Shown: positions 53,235 through 61,752 of the stretch, one piece after another
Position numbering within the stretch: position 1 is the first letter of the stretch
How the letters are laid out: each line of letters opens with the position of its first letter
Origin: Pseudoclavibacter sp. AY1H1
Lineage (GTDB): Bacteria > Actinomycetota > Actinomycetes > Actinomycetales > Microbacteriaceae
Direction: 5' to 3'
Assembly (NCBI RefSeq): GCF_002931055.1
Contig: NZ_PSXX01000017.1
Span: 1 to 64,000 of the forward strand
Length of the DNA: 64,000 bases
The notes under the pieces: generated by a model
Databases searched by the model: none
The model's input: the letters and a program-made list of their open reading frames with translations, nothing else
Told to the model about the DNA's origin: nothing
Position numbers and translations under genes: made by a program

Positions 53235-53741
53235 ATGTCGAAGCACGTACTTTCCCTCCTCGTCGAGGACAAGCCGGGCCTCCTGACGCGCGTCGCCGGG
53301 CTGTTCGCCCGCCGAGGCTTCAACATCGAGTCGCTCGCCGTCGGAACGAGCGAGGTCGAAGGGCTCTCGCGCATCACGGTCGTCGTGGACGTCGAGGAGT
53401 TTCCGCTCGAGCAGGTGACCAAGCAGCTCAACAAGCTCATCAACGTCATCAAGATCGTCGAACTCGAATACGACGCCTCCGTGCAGCGCGAGCACCTCCT
53501 CGTGAAGGTCAAGGTCGACGCGACGACGCGCTCGCAGGTCATCGAAGCCGTCAACCTGTTCCGGGCCCGCGTCGTCGACGTGGCGACGGATGCGCTCGTC
53601 ATCGAGACCACGGGCGACACGGGCAAGGTGCAGGCCTTCCTGCGCGTGCTCGAGCCGTACGGCATCCGCGAGATCGTCCAGTCGGGCCTCGTGGCCGTCG
53701 GGCGCGGCGCCAAATCCATGACCGAGCGGGTCGCACGCTGA
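53235..53741 (+). CDS. ilvN: Acetolactate synthase regulatory subunit
   Basis: The 168-residue protein has an N-terminal ACT domain (HVLSLLVEDKPGLLTRVAGLF, RRGFNIESLAVG) for valine feedback and a C-terminal ACT-like half (LEPYGIREIVQSGLVAVGRG). It activates IlvB. Follows ilvB after 3 bases. Confidence 0.96.
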   Translation: MSKHVLSLLVEDKPGLLTRVAGLFARRGFNIESLAVGTSEVEGLSRITVVVDVEEFPLEQVTKQLNKLINVIKIVELEYDASVQREHLLVKVKVDATTRSQVIEAVNLFRARVVDVATDALVIETTGDTGKVQAFLRVLEPYGIREIVQSGLVAVGRGAKSMTERVAR

Positions 53742-54836
<1,095 letters not shown>

Positions 54837-54869
54837 GCGTCACCAGCCGTCCGCAGTCCTGAACTGCAC

Positions 54870-54907
54870 GGGGCCGGCCCAGAGCATCCGCTCGGGGCCG
54901 GCCCTTC
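54870..54907 (+). terminator. ilvC terminator
   Basis: GGGGCCGGCCC occurs at 54870-54880 and again at 54894-54904; each is self-complementary, so the two copies pair, followed by TTCT. It ends the ilvDBNC series. Confidence 0.65.
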
Positions 54908-54963
54908 TGCGCATGCCAGGGGCCGCGTGTTACGGCGGCGCGGGCCGCTGGCGCGCCCCGCGA

Positions 54964-54969
54964 TAGGAT
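54964..54969 (+). promoter_or_regulatory. -10 box of serA
   Basis: TAGGAT lies 51 bases before the serA GTG; the -35 box is weak. Confidence 0.45.
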
Positions 54970-55020
54970 CGGTTCGGCCTGCGCCCGCAGACTCCCTGTC
55001 TCCACTGGAGGATTCTTCAC

Positions 55021-56613
55021 GTGTCAAAGCCCGTCGTTCTGCTTGCCGAGCAGCTTTCCCCCGCAACCGTGGATGCGCTCGGTCCCGACTTCGAAGTCCG
55101 CCAGGTCGACGGTACCGACCGTCCCGCGCTCCTCGAGGCACTCGCCGAGGCCAACGCCATCCTGGTGCGCAGCGCGACCCAGGTCGACGCCGAGGCGATC
55201 GCGGCAGCCCCGAACCTGAAGATCATCGCGCGCGCCGGCGTCGGCCTGGACAACGTCGACACGCCAGCCGCCACGAAGGCCGGCGTCATGGTCGTCAACG
55301 CGCCCACCTCGAACATCACGTCGGCCGCCGAGCTCGCGGTCGGCCACATCATCTCGCTCGCTCGCCACATCCCGAACGCCAACGCGTCGATGAAGGCCGG
55401 CGACTGGAAGCGCTCGAAGTACACGGGTGTCGAGCTGTTCGAGAAGACCGTCGGCATCGTCGGCCTCGGCCGCATCGGCACGCTCGTCGTCGACCGCCTC
55501 AAGGGCTTCGGCGTGACGCTCGTCGCCTACGACCCCTACGTGACGCCCGCCCGCGCCTCCCAGCTGGGCGTGCAGCTCCTCAGCCTCGAAGAGCTCATGG
55601 CGCAGTCCGACTTCATCACCATCCACATCCCGCGCACCCCCGAGACGACGGGGCTCATCGGCGACGCGGAGTTCGCGCTCGCCAAGCCCGAGCTGCGCAT
55701 CGTGAACTGCTCACGCGGCGGCATCATCGACGAGAACGCGCTCCGCGACGCCCTCGAGTCGGGCAAGATCGCCGGCGCCGCCCTCGACGTGTTCGTCACC
55801 GAGCCGCCGTCGAACCGCGACCTCCTCGACCAGCCGAACCTGCAGCTCACGCCGCACCTGGGCGCATCCACCGACGAGGCCCAGGAAAAGGCCGGCGTCT
55901 CGGTTGCCCGCTCCGTGCGCCTCGCGCTCGCCGGTGAGCTCGTGCCCGACGCGGTGAACGTCGCCGGCGGCGTCATCGACGAGTACGTGCGCCCCGGCAT
56001 CCCGCTCATGGAGAAGCTCGGCCAGTTCCTGCAGGGCCTCATCGGCGCCTCCCCGGTGGCGTTCGACATCGAGGTGCACGGCGAGCTCGCACGCTACGAG
56101 ATCAAGGCGCTGCGTCTCGCCGCGCTCAAGGGCTTCTTCACGAACATGGTTACCGAGCAGGTCTCCTACGTGAACGCGCCGCTCCTCGCGGAGGAGCGCG
56201 GCCTCGAGGTTCGCATGAACGCGGATGAGGACAGCGACGAGTACCGCAACGTGCTTACCCTCCGCGCGACGCTCAGCGACGGCAAGACGGTTTCCGTGTC
56301 CGGCACGCTCACCGGCCCGAAGCAGATCGAGAAGCTCGTCGGCATCAACGGATACAGCATCGAAGTGCCGCTCGCGAACCACCACCTCGTGATGGTCTAC
56401 AGCGACCGCCCCGGCGTCGTCGCCGTCTACGGTGCCGCGCTCGGCGACGCCGGTGTGAACATCGCCGGCATGCAGATCGCGCGCGATGAAGAGGGCGGCC
56501 AGGCCCTCTCCGTGCTCACGATCGACGAGCCCGCGAGCGACGAGCTGCTCGCGAAGCTGCGCGACGCGATCGGCGCCTCCGAGCTGCACGAGATCGACAT
56601 CATCGAGAGCTAG
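55021..56613 (+). CDS. serA: D-3-phosphoglycerate dehydrogenase
   Basis: The 530-residue protein is the long actinobacterial SerA type: NAD domain (GIVGLGRIGTLV), catalytic segments with RGGIIDENAL and HLGASTDEAQEKAG, then the extra ASB domain and a C-terminal ACT domain (HLVMVYSDRPGVVAVYG, NIAGMQIARDEEG) for serine feedback. It starts serine synthesis from 3-phosphoglycerate. GTG at 55021 has GGAGGATTC upstream. It is a separate unit from ilvC, from which a terminator divides it. Confidence 0.96.
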   Translation: MSKPVVLLAEQLSPATVDALGPDFEVRQVDGTDRPALLEALAEANAILVRSATQVDAEAIAAAPNLKIIARAGVGLDNVDTPAATKAGVMVVNAPTSNITSAAELAVGHIISLARHIPNANASMKAGDWKRSKYTGVELFEKTVGIVGLGRIGTLVVDRLKGFGVTLVAYDPYVTPARASQLGVQLLSLEELMAQSDFITIHIPRTPETTGLIGDAEFALAKPELRIVNCSRGGIIDENALRDALESGKIAGAALDVFVTEPPSNRDLLDQPNLQLTPHLGASTDEAQEKAGVSVARSVRLALAGELVPDAVNVAGGVIDEYVRPGIPLMEKLGQFLQGLIGASPVAFDIEVHGELARYEIKALRLAALKGFFTNMVTEQVSYVNAPLLAEERGLEVRMNADEDSDEYRNVLTLRATLSDGKTVSVSGTLTGPKQIEKLVGINGYSIEVPLANHHLVMVYSDRPGVVAVYGAALGDAGVNIAGMQIARDEEGGQALSVLTIDEPASDELLAKLRDAIGASELHEIDIIES

Positions 56614-56643
56614 CACTTCCAGCGGCGGCCTGCCGCCCCGGCG

Positions 56644-56709
56644 AACGCTGCCTGCGTCTTCACCCCCTGCGAGAGCTCGCCGGGGGTGAAGACGCAGGCA
56701 GCGTTTTTT
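56644..56709 (+). terminator. Strong 24-bp terminator of serA
   Basis: A 24-base arm (56644-56667, AACGCTGCCTGCG...) pairs perfectly with 56682-56705, followed by TTTTTT. The stem is much longer than usual terminators and lies 30 bases after serA. Confidence 0.9.
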
Positions 56710-56725
56710 GGTCAGTGGCTGTCAT

Positions 56726-56801
56726 GGCCAGCTTGCGGGATGGATGCCGCCCGGTGGGACCCGGTGGACGTGCTGCGGTGCATCCGTCACGCAAGCTGGC
56801 C
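56726..56801. repeat. Hairpin repeat, copy A
   Basis: A 22-base arm GGCCAGCTTGCGGGATGGAT.. (56726-56747) pairs with 56780-56801 (two mismatches). It is about 76 bp long and similar to copy B at 57004. Confidence 0.75.
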
Positions 56802-56824
56802 GACGCCCGGGCGGGTGGAGAGCC

Positions 56825-56849
56825 GTCCCGTCCCGTCCCGTCCCGTCCC
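56825..56849 (+). repeat. GTCCC pentanucleotide microsatellite
   Basis: Five perfect tandem copies of GTCCC. Confidence 0.9.
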
Positions 56850-56864
56850 GCCGCGGGCGCGATC

Positions 56865-57156
56865 GCTGCCAGCCAATTGCCCCGCTGACGCCCCGGCTGG
56901 AGGGCGACTGCTGGGCAGCGATGGAGGCTCGGGGCCGGAGCGGGTGGCGGGGCGTGGACGGTCCCGGTGGTTGGTCTGTCGCCGCGGCCGGCTCGTGGCG
57001 TGACCAACTTCCGGGATGGATGCGGGTCGGCGGGGCCTTGCGAGGCTGTTCTGGCGCGTCCATCACGCAAGTTGGACGATGCTGCGCTGGCGCGAGCGCT
57101 GCCAGGCAAGTGGCGCTCTCGAGGCGAGCGACGCCCGTCGCTGCCAGCCAAGTGGC
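56865..57156. repeat. Three dispersed copies of GCTGCCAGNCAAKTGSC
   Basis: Near-identical 16-17-base copies lie at 56865-56881, 57098-57114 and 57140-57156, all in the same orientation. Confidence 0.7.
57004..57075. repeat. Hairpin repeat, copy B
   Basis: CCAACTTCCGGGATGGATGC (57004-57023) pairs with 57056-57075 (three mismatches). Arms share CTTNCGGGATGGATGC and TCACGCAAG with copy A; the loops differ. Confidence 0.72.
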
Positions 57157-57178
57157 CTCTTTGGCATCCGTCATGTCG

Positions 57179-57375
57179 CGGGACATCGGTGACAGTTCGA
57201 GCGGGGCCGGTAGTGACACTTCTCGGGCTTATCGGTTGGGTGGGCGTGCTGATCAACCCGGGGCATGTCGTCGAATGAGCCTGTTGATGCCCGTGTCGGT
57301 CCCGCGATCAGTCAGCCGCCGGTGGCACCGTTCAGCTCCAGATCATTCGCGGGCAAAACTGTCACCGATGTCCCG
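57179..57375. repeat. 19-bp perfect inverted repeat, possible IS ends or MITE
   Basis: CGGGACATCGGTGACAGTT (57179-57197) recurs as its exact inverse complement at 57357-57375, 159 bases apart. The TGTCACCGATGTCCCG form is like the ends of some actinobacterial insertion sequences, but no transposase fragment is seen. Either a small non-autonomous element or two flanking IS remnants would explain it. Confidence 0.65.
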
Positions 57376-57755
57376 TGAACTCACACCCGAGGCGTCACAG
57401 ATCGCCGCGGTTGTGCACACAAGCAGCATTGTTGTGCGCTCGGGATGGGGTGGACCTGAAGTGCGCGGCTCCGTGGTGGGGATGCTTGTCGCCCAATGTT
57501 CGGGCGAAACACGCATTGGTGCGTGGAATCAGGTGAATTGTCCAAGGGTCGAACTTTCGAAGGATGGTCCGCGGACCGCGCGAATGCAACGCTAGCCGCA
57601 TGCACAGAAAAGCACGTCAGCAGCACGGAGGCGGTGTCCTTCCCAAACCGCATTCTCGTTGCCGGGAGAGTCGTGTGGGAAAGGGGTCCGAGAATGCTCT
57701 TGTCGCGGCGCAATGCTGTAAATCGGAAACTTGCATGATGCTTCATGGTAAATGC

Positions 57756-57784
57756 TTGACGTGAAGAGCGACCTTTTCTAGTTT
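57756..57784 (+). promoter_or_regulatory. Lasso cluster promoter
   Basis: TTGACG (57756-57761) and TAGTTT (57779-57784) are separated by the ideal 17 bases and lie 48 bases before the precursor ATG. It is the best sigma-70-type promoter in this part of the window. Confidence 0.7.
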
Positions 57785-57832
57785 AGAACGGCGGTCGAAC
57801 GGAGGCCGCGAAGTCACTATCAAGGGGGAAAG

Positions 57833-57961
57833 ATGTCCAATTACATTGCGCCGAAAATCGAGCAGGTCGGATCCTACCGAAAGGTCACGAACGGGGTCTG
57901 GTTCGGTCGCTGGCGCGACATCTTCGGCGGGCGAGCATTCATCAAGGTGACGGTCGGCTAG
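57833..57961 (+). CDS. Lasso peptide precursor, propeptin-like
   Basis: This 42-residue peptide was read directly from the DNA. The leader has the actinobacterial lasso motif Y-x-x-P (Tyr4, Pro7), G13 and an aromatic Tyr15, and ends with Thr19-Asn20, Thr being the conserved penultimate leader residue. Cleavage after Asn20 gives a 22-residue core: ring segment GVWFGRWRD, where the Gly1 amine would join the Asp9 side chain (9-membered ring), then tail IFGGRAFIKVTVG. The shared RD(I/L)FGG..FI pattern resembles propeptin as I remember it. AAGGGGGAAAG precedes the ATG. The cyclase gene follows after 74 bases. Identity as lasso precursor is strong; structure and activity are inferred. Confidence 0.93.
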   Translation: MSNYIAPKIEQVGSYRKVTNGVWFGRWRDIFGGRAFIKVTVG

Positions 57962-58035
57962 GGGTCGTCGTTCGAACGAGGGGGCGGTGCGCTCATCGCG
58001 TGCATCGTCCCCTCCAGGCTCGAAGGAGAAAGGTG

Positions 58036-59539
58036 GTGAGGGGCATCTCAACGCTCAATGAAATCCGGTCGACTTTCTCGACGTCCACGCTCTGCTATTG
58101 GACGATGGATGACGGGGTCGTTCGTACCAGTGCATCCCAGCTCGACCTGCGTGGCTTCGCTGCGCTGGACCTCGACCGACTTTCGCTGGAGACCTGCCCC
58201 AACCTGCCGAGCATCTTCCGCCTGCGTCCGTTCTGGGCGAATGTCCGGGTGGTCGCCCCAGGTCACGACCTGGTTGTCGCTGGGGGGGCGAGGGGGTGAT
58301 CGACGCTGGTGGGAGGCGGGCGAGCACCGAGATGCGACGTTCGAAGCGGCGGCGGACCAATTGCGGCACGCTCTCCGCACCGCGGTCGAGCGGCGCCTCT
58401 GCCCGGGCGAGCGCCTCGGGGCAGATCTCTCTGGGGGGATGGACTCGACGTCGCTCGCCTACCTGGTTGAGGCGGTCGGGGGCGAGGTTGCTCACTTCCA
58501 TGCAGGAACTGCGGATGCACAGAACCAGGACTCGCGATACGCGCGGCGAGCCGCGGCTGAGCTGCGCGGCGAGTTCGTGGAGCTGCCGTCCTTCACATCG
58601 ACGCTTGACGCGTTCGCCACGGCAGCACGGAACGGGGAACGCACAGGGCGCGGCGTTTCCGGGCCGCCGGCCTGGCGAGCCAACATGCCACATCTGCAGA
58701 TGCTGTTCGAGCAGGAGCGTGCCCGAGATATTCGCACGCACATCAATGGGCTGGGTGGTGACGAGCTGTTCGCCCTGCAACCGGCGATCATGTCGTCGTT
58801 GGTGCAGTCCGGCGCGGTCGCTGTTGGGCTGCGATCCGCTGCCCGTCTGGCGCGTGCGCAACGGTGGCCGGTGCTGCGGACTCTTGCAGCCGTGTGCTCC
58901 ACACGCACCCTTGGTGACGAATTGGTGGCGCGTGTCCACGCGGACGTGAGTCCGCACGCTGACGCCTTCGGCTGGGCCCCGGGCTTCGGGGTCTCACGTT
59001 TCGCCTCCGCGCAGACACGGGCGAGAGTCGAGGCGCAGATCCGCGGTCAGGCAACGGCCGGGATCGAGCCGCACTTTCCCGATAAGGCCCGGCACCAGAT
59101 GGCCGAGTCGGTCATGTTCCAAGGGGAAGTCGTGCGGCAGGTCAACGAGACGTTTGCCGACGAGGGGGTTGGTTGGGAAGCGCCCTTTCTCGATGACGAG
59201 ATCCTGCGACTCATGTTCGGGCTCTCCTCGTCGATAGCGATAGGACAGCGGCATTCGAAGCCCCTGCTGGCTGCGAGCATGAAGGGTCTCGCGCCTGAGT
59301 GGATATTCAGTCGTGAAGACAAGGGTGAGTACAGCGCAGATCTGTTCAGTGCCTTTGCTTCCAGAATCGATGGCCTGAAATCACTGTTTCGCGAGAGTTT
59401 TCTTATCGATCAAGGTCTGTTGAATCCCGACGCGATTCTCACTGCACTGGAGATGCCCGTGTTGAAGACGCACGACCTCTTCGAAATCGAGCAGCTCGCG
59501 ACCCTTGAGCTCTGGGCTCGGGAAATGGAAGGCGAATGA
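58036..59539 (+). pseudogene. Lasso cyclase (asparagine-synthetase-like), frameshifted
   Basis: The gene encodes an ATP-dependent lasso macrolactam synthetase (C protein) in two frames. The N-terminal glutamine-amidotransferase-like half is read from GTG 58036 (AAGGAG 7 bases upstream) and stops at TGA 58297-58299. The rest is open in the next frame through the synthetase domain (PP-loop ADLSGGMDSTSLAYL, then HINGLGGDELFALQ and EAPFLDDEILRLMFGL) to 59539. The shift must fall in 58282-58299, which holds G7 and G5 runs; deleting one G restores a 500-residue protein reading ...VVAGGRGGDRRWW. A sequencing error, a true mutation or slippage are all possible. Its stop overlaps the next gene by 4 bases. 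Confidence 0.88.
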
Positions 59540-59820
59540 GCGACAGATTGAGCGACGCCGATATCTATACCTTGTCGCCGACATGCTCGTTTGAGCAAGA
59601 GGGAGAAGGGGTTGTGGTTTTCGATGCAGGTGGAGGAATGTACTGGCGCGGCAACTCGACCGCCAGGCTGGTGCTTGAGCTCACCGTCCGGGGATGCACG
59701 CGCGCGGACGCCGTTGACCGGTTGGAGCGCGAGCACGGCCCCTCGGCAGGCGTGCGAGATGACGTGCGAGGCCTCTTGGCCGTCCTGATCAAAGCGCGCA
59801 TCGTGAAGCGCAGCGCATGA
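59536..59820 (+). CDS. Lasso RRE protein (PqqD-like, B1/E protein)
   Basis: The 94-residue protein has the PqqD-like RiPP recognition fold: GEGVVVFDAGGGMYWRGNST beta-hairpin, then helices with TRADAVDRLEREHG and DDVRGLLAVLIKARIV. Such proteins bind the Y-x-x-P leader of the precursor and present it to the peptidase and cyclase. The ATG overlaps the cyclase stop as ATGA and the stop overlaps the peptidase start, the usual actinobacterial C-B1-B2 order. Confidence 0.9.
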   Translation: MSDRLSDADIYTLSPTCSFEQEGEGVVVFDAGGGMYWRGNSTARLVLELTVRGCTRADAVDRLEREHGPSAGVRDDVRGLLAVLIKARIVKRSA

Positions 59821-60239
59821 GCCTTCCGCTGAACGCCCAGCCTTCCATCGCGACGAGAGGCTGCCGCGCCCTGACCGTGCGGTGCGCGGTCTCGGTCGCG
59901 TATCTGATCACGTACGCCAAGCCGCGGCAGATCAGACGGTTGCTCATCGAGCTGCGCCGTGGGGTCCGCCCATCGACGCGCGAGGAGGCGGAAGTCGCGC
60001 GCGCGGCGGTGTGCGGCGTGAGTGAGCGTTGCGCTGGAGAGGGCTGCCTGCAGCGCTCCATCGCGACGGTCCTTCTCTGCCGCTTCGAAGGCCACGCGCC
60101 GAGCTGGTGCTCCGGCTACCGGACGGGGCCGTTCGTCGCGCATGCCTGGGTGGAAGCGGATGGCGTGCCCGTGTCGGAACCCCCCGAGGTAGCCAGCTAC
60201 CGGAGAGTCGTCACGACCGAAGAGGACAGGCCGTCATGA
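59817..60239 (+). CDS. Lasso leader peptidase (transglutaminase-like, B2/B protein)
   Basis: The 140-residue cysteine protease has the catalytic Cys in EGCLQRSIATVLLCR and His in FVAHAWVEADG. It would cut the leader after Asn20. Homologues have an Asp a few residues after the His segment as third catalytic residue; here the sequence is GVPVSEPPEV, so Glu may stand in its place. A Tyr-Ala-Lys-Pro stretch (LITYAKPRQIRRLL) marks the N-terminal part. Overlaps both neighbours by 4 bases. Confidence 0.88.
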   Translation: MSLPLNAQPSIATRGCRALTVRCAVSVAYLITYAKPRQIRRLLIELRRGVRPSTREEAEVARAAVCGVSERCAGEGCLQRSIATVLLCRFEGHAPSWCSGYRTGPFVAHAWVEADGVPVSEPPEVASYRRVVTTEEDRPS

Positions 60240-61030
60240 CCATGTTCCTCCAATCGCTCCACGCGGAAGCCATCAAGTTCACCTCACTGCGTTCGTCGCG
60301 GAACGCGAGTCTCACAACCGTTGCGGTCGTGACAGGTGCCGCGTACGGCGTCACCGCGCTGACGCACCAGGCGATGCTCTCTGGAGATGTCAGCGCTGCT
60401 GGCGGACTCGAGCCTCAGTCGGCTTTCCTCATGGTGTTGCACTACGGGCAGATCGGGGCGATCTTCCTGGGGGCGAGTGTCTTCGCGCAGGAGCGGGACA
60501 ACGGTGTTGTGGCATCCTCGCTTCTCGCTGTTCCCAACCGACGCAGCTTCTTCCTCGCGAAGGCGCTCTCCGCCCTCGCCTTCGGCTTCGCGGTCGCCCT
60601 TCCTGCTGTTCTCGGGAGCTATGCCGTCCGCTGCGCTGTCCTCGACTGCCGTGCGGTCGACAGCCTGACGAGCCTCCCCGGTGGAGACCTGCGCCTGCTC
60701 GCGGGGTACCTCGTCTACTGGTCGCTCATCAGCCTGCTCTCGTTCCTGATCTCGTCGGCGTTCCGCAGCGGCATCGTTGGGCTCTGCGCCATGCTCGCGC
60801 TCACGCTCGCCATCTCGCCGTACCTGCTCGAGTTCACCTCGGTCGCCAGGTTCTTGCCCGACCAGGCAGGCGCACAACTCCTTCTTCAGGACGCTCCGCT
60901 TGTCGGGGACCTGGGGCCGATGCTCGGGCTCGCCGTGCTGCTGAGCTGGATCGGCGTCTTCGCCGTCGCTGGATTTCTCTCGGTCCGCTCCTGGGCCGTC
61001 AACCACGCAGAAAAGGGGGTGGGTTCATGA
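60236..61030 (+). CDS. ABC-2 type permease in lasso cluster, first
   Basis: The 264-residue protein has six likely helices in ABC-2 layout with the conserved FAQERDNGVVASSLLAVPNRRSFF segment. It starts at ATG 60236, overlapping the peptidase stop; the open frame to 60029 is not used. It pairs with the ATPase that follows and the second permease, probably for lasso export or self-protection. Confidence 0.86.
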   Translation: MTMFLQSLHAEAIKFTSLRSSRNASLTTVAVVTGAAYGVTALTHQAMLSGDVSAAGGLEPQSAFLMVLHYGQIGAIFLGASVFAQERDNGVVASSLLAVPNRRSFFLAKALSALAFGFAVALPAVLGSYAVRCAVLDCRAVDSLTSLPGGDLRLLAGYLVYWSLISLLSFLISSAFRSGIVGLCAMLALTLAISPYLLEFTSVARFLPDQAGAQLLLQDAPLVGDLGPMLGLAVLLSWIGVFAVAGFLSVRSWAVNHAEKGVGS

Positions 61031-61752
61031 TCGAAGTCGAGAACCTGACAAAGAACTACGGTAAGCGCACGGCCATCGAGTCCGTGTCCTTCGAAGCCAG
61101 AGCAGGCAGGGTGACGGGATTGCTCGGCCCGAACGGAGCGGGCAAATCAACGACGATGCGGATTCTGCTCGGCCTCGACCGAGCAACGTCCGGGCGCGCG
61201 TTGGTGCTCGGCTCCGAGTACCGAAGTCTGCGGCGTCCCCTGACCCGCGTTGGCGCGCAATTCGACGGGTCGGGTGCCCATCGCGGACGCACGGCGAGAG
61301 CGCACCTCCGCTGGATGGCGGCCAGCAACGGGATCTCGCCCACGCGCATCCCGGAAACGCTGCAGCTCGTCGGGCTGTCGGACGTCGCTGACCGTCGCGT
61401 CGGGACCTTCTCTCTGGGCATGGGGCAGCGTCTGGGCATCGCGGGCGCGCTCCTCGGCGACCCGGAGGTCGTGATCCTGGACGAACCGATGAACGGGCTC
61501 GACCCGGAGGGTATTCGCTGGATTCGAGATCTTGCTCGCTCGCTGGCGGGTTCCGGACGCACGGTGCTCATCTCGTCGCACCTCATGGGGGAGATGCAGT
61601 CCATGGCTGATGACCTCGTCGTGATGGCACGCGGAAGGGTCATCAGGGCGGGGGCAGCGGCGAGCCTCGTCGCGGAGTTCGACAGTCTCGAGCACGCGTA
61701 CTTCGCCTGGACGCAAGGGCGCGCCGAGCATGTTGCGGGTGATGCCGCGTGA
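61027..61752 (+). CDS. ABC transporter ATP-binding protein
   Basis: The 241-residue ATPase has Walker A GPNGAGKST (34-42), signature SLGMGQRLGIAGALLG, Walker B VVILDEPMNGLDPEG and the H-loop SSHLMGEM. It energises the two ABC-2 permeases encoded on either side (4-base overlaps). The layout resembles bacitracin/lantibiotic BcrA-type immunity transporters. Confidence 0.93.
   Translation: MIEVENLTKNYGKRTAIESVSFEARAGRVTGLLGPNGAGKSTTMRILLGLDRATSGRALVLGSEYRSLRRPLTRVGAQFDGSGAHRGRTARAHLRWMAASNGISPTRIPETLQLVGLSDVADRRVGTFSLGMGQRLGIAGALLGDPEVVILDEPMNGLDPEGIRWIRDLARSLAGSGRTVLISSHLMGEMQSMADDLVVMARGRVIRAGAAASLVAEFDSLEHAYFAWTQGRAEHVAGDAA

Larger units (their letters stand above)
56710..57832. other. 1.1-kb gene-poor repeat region
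   Basis: No credible gene is seen between the serA terminator and the lasso precursor. Open frames here lack ribosome-binding sites and show no conserved composition. The region holds two related hairpin repeats, a pentanucleotide run, three short direct repeats, a 19-bp inverted repeat and, at the end, the promoter of the lasso cluster. The last 300 bases are clearly richer in A and T than the chromosome on the left. Confidence 0.8.

Noticed and set aside
56710-57160. Repeats considered as a CRISPR array
   Set aside because: Only two or three copies with unequal spacing, palindromic arms and no cas genes.
56708-57595. 295-codon plus-strand frame in the repeat region
   Set aside because: No ribosome-binding site, runs through all the repeats, Trp/Arg/Gly/Ser-rich, no recognisable domain.
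57381-57764. Short frames on both strands upstream of the lasso precursor, considered as a second precursor or regulator
   Set aside because: No leader motif, no good ribosome-binding site and no HTH; promoter elements overlap the ends.
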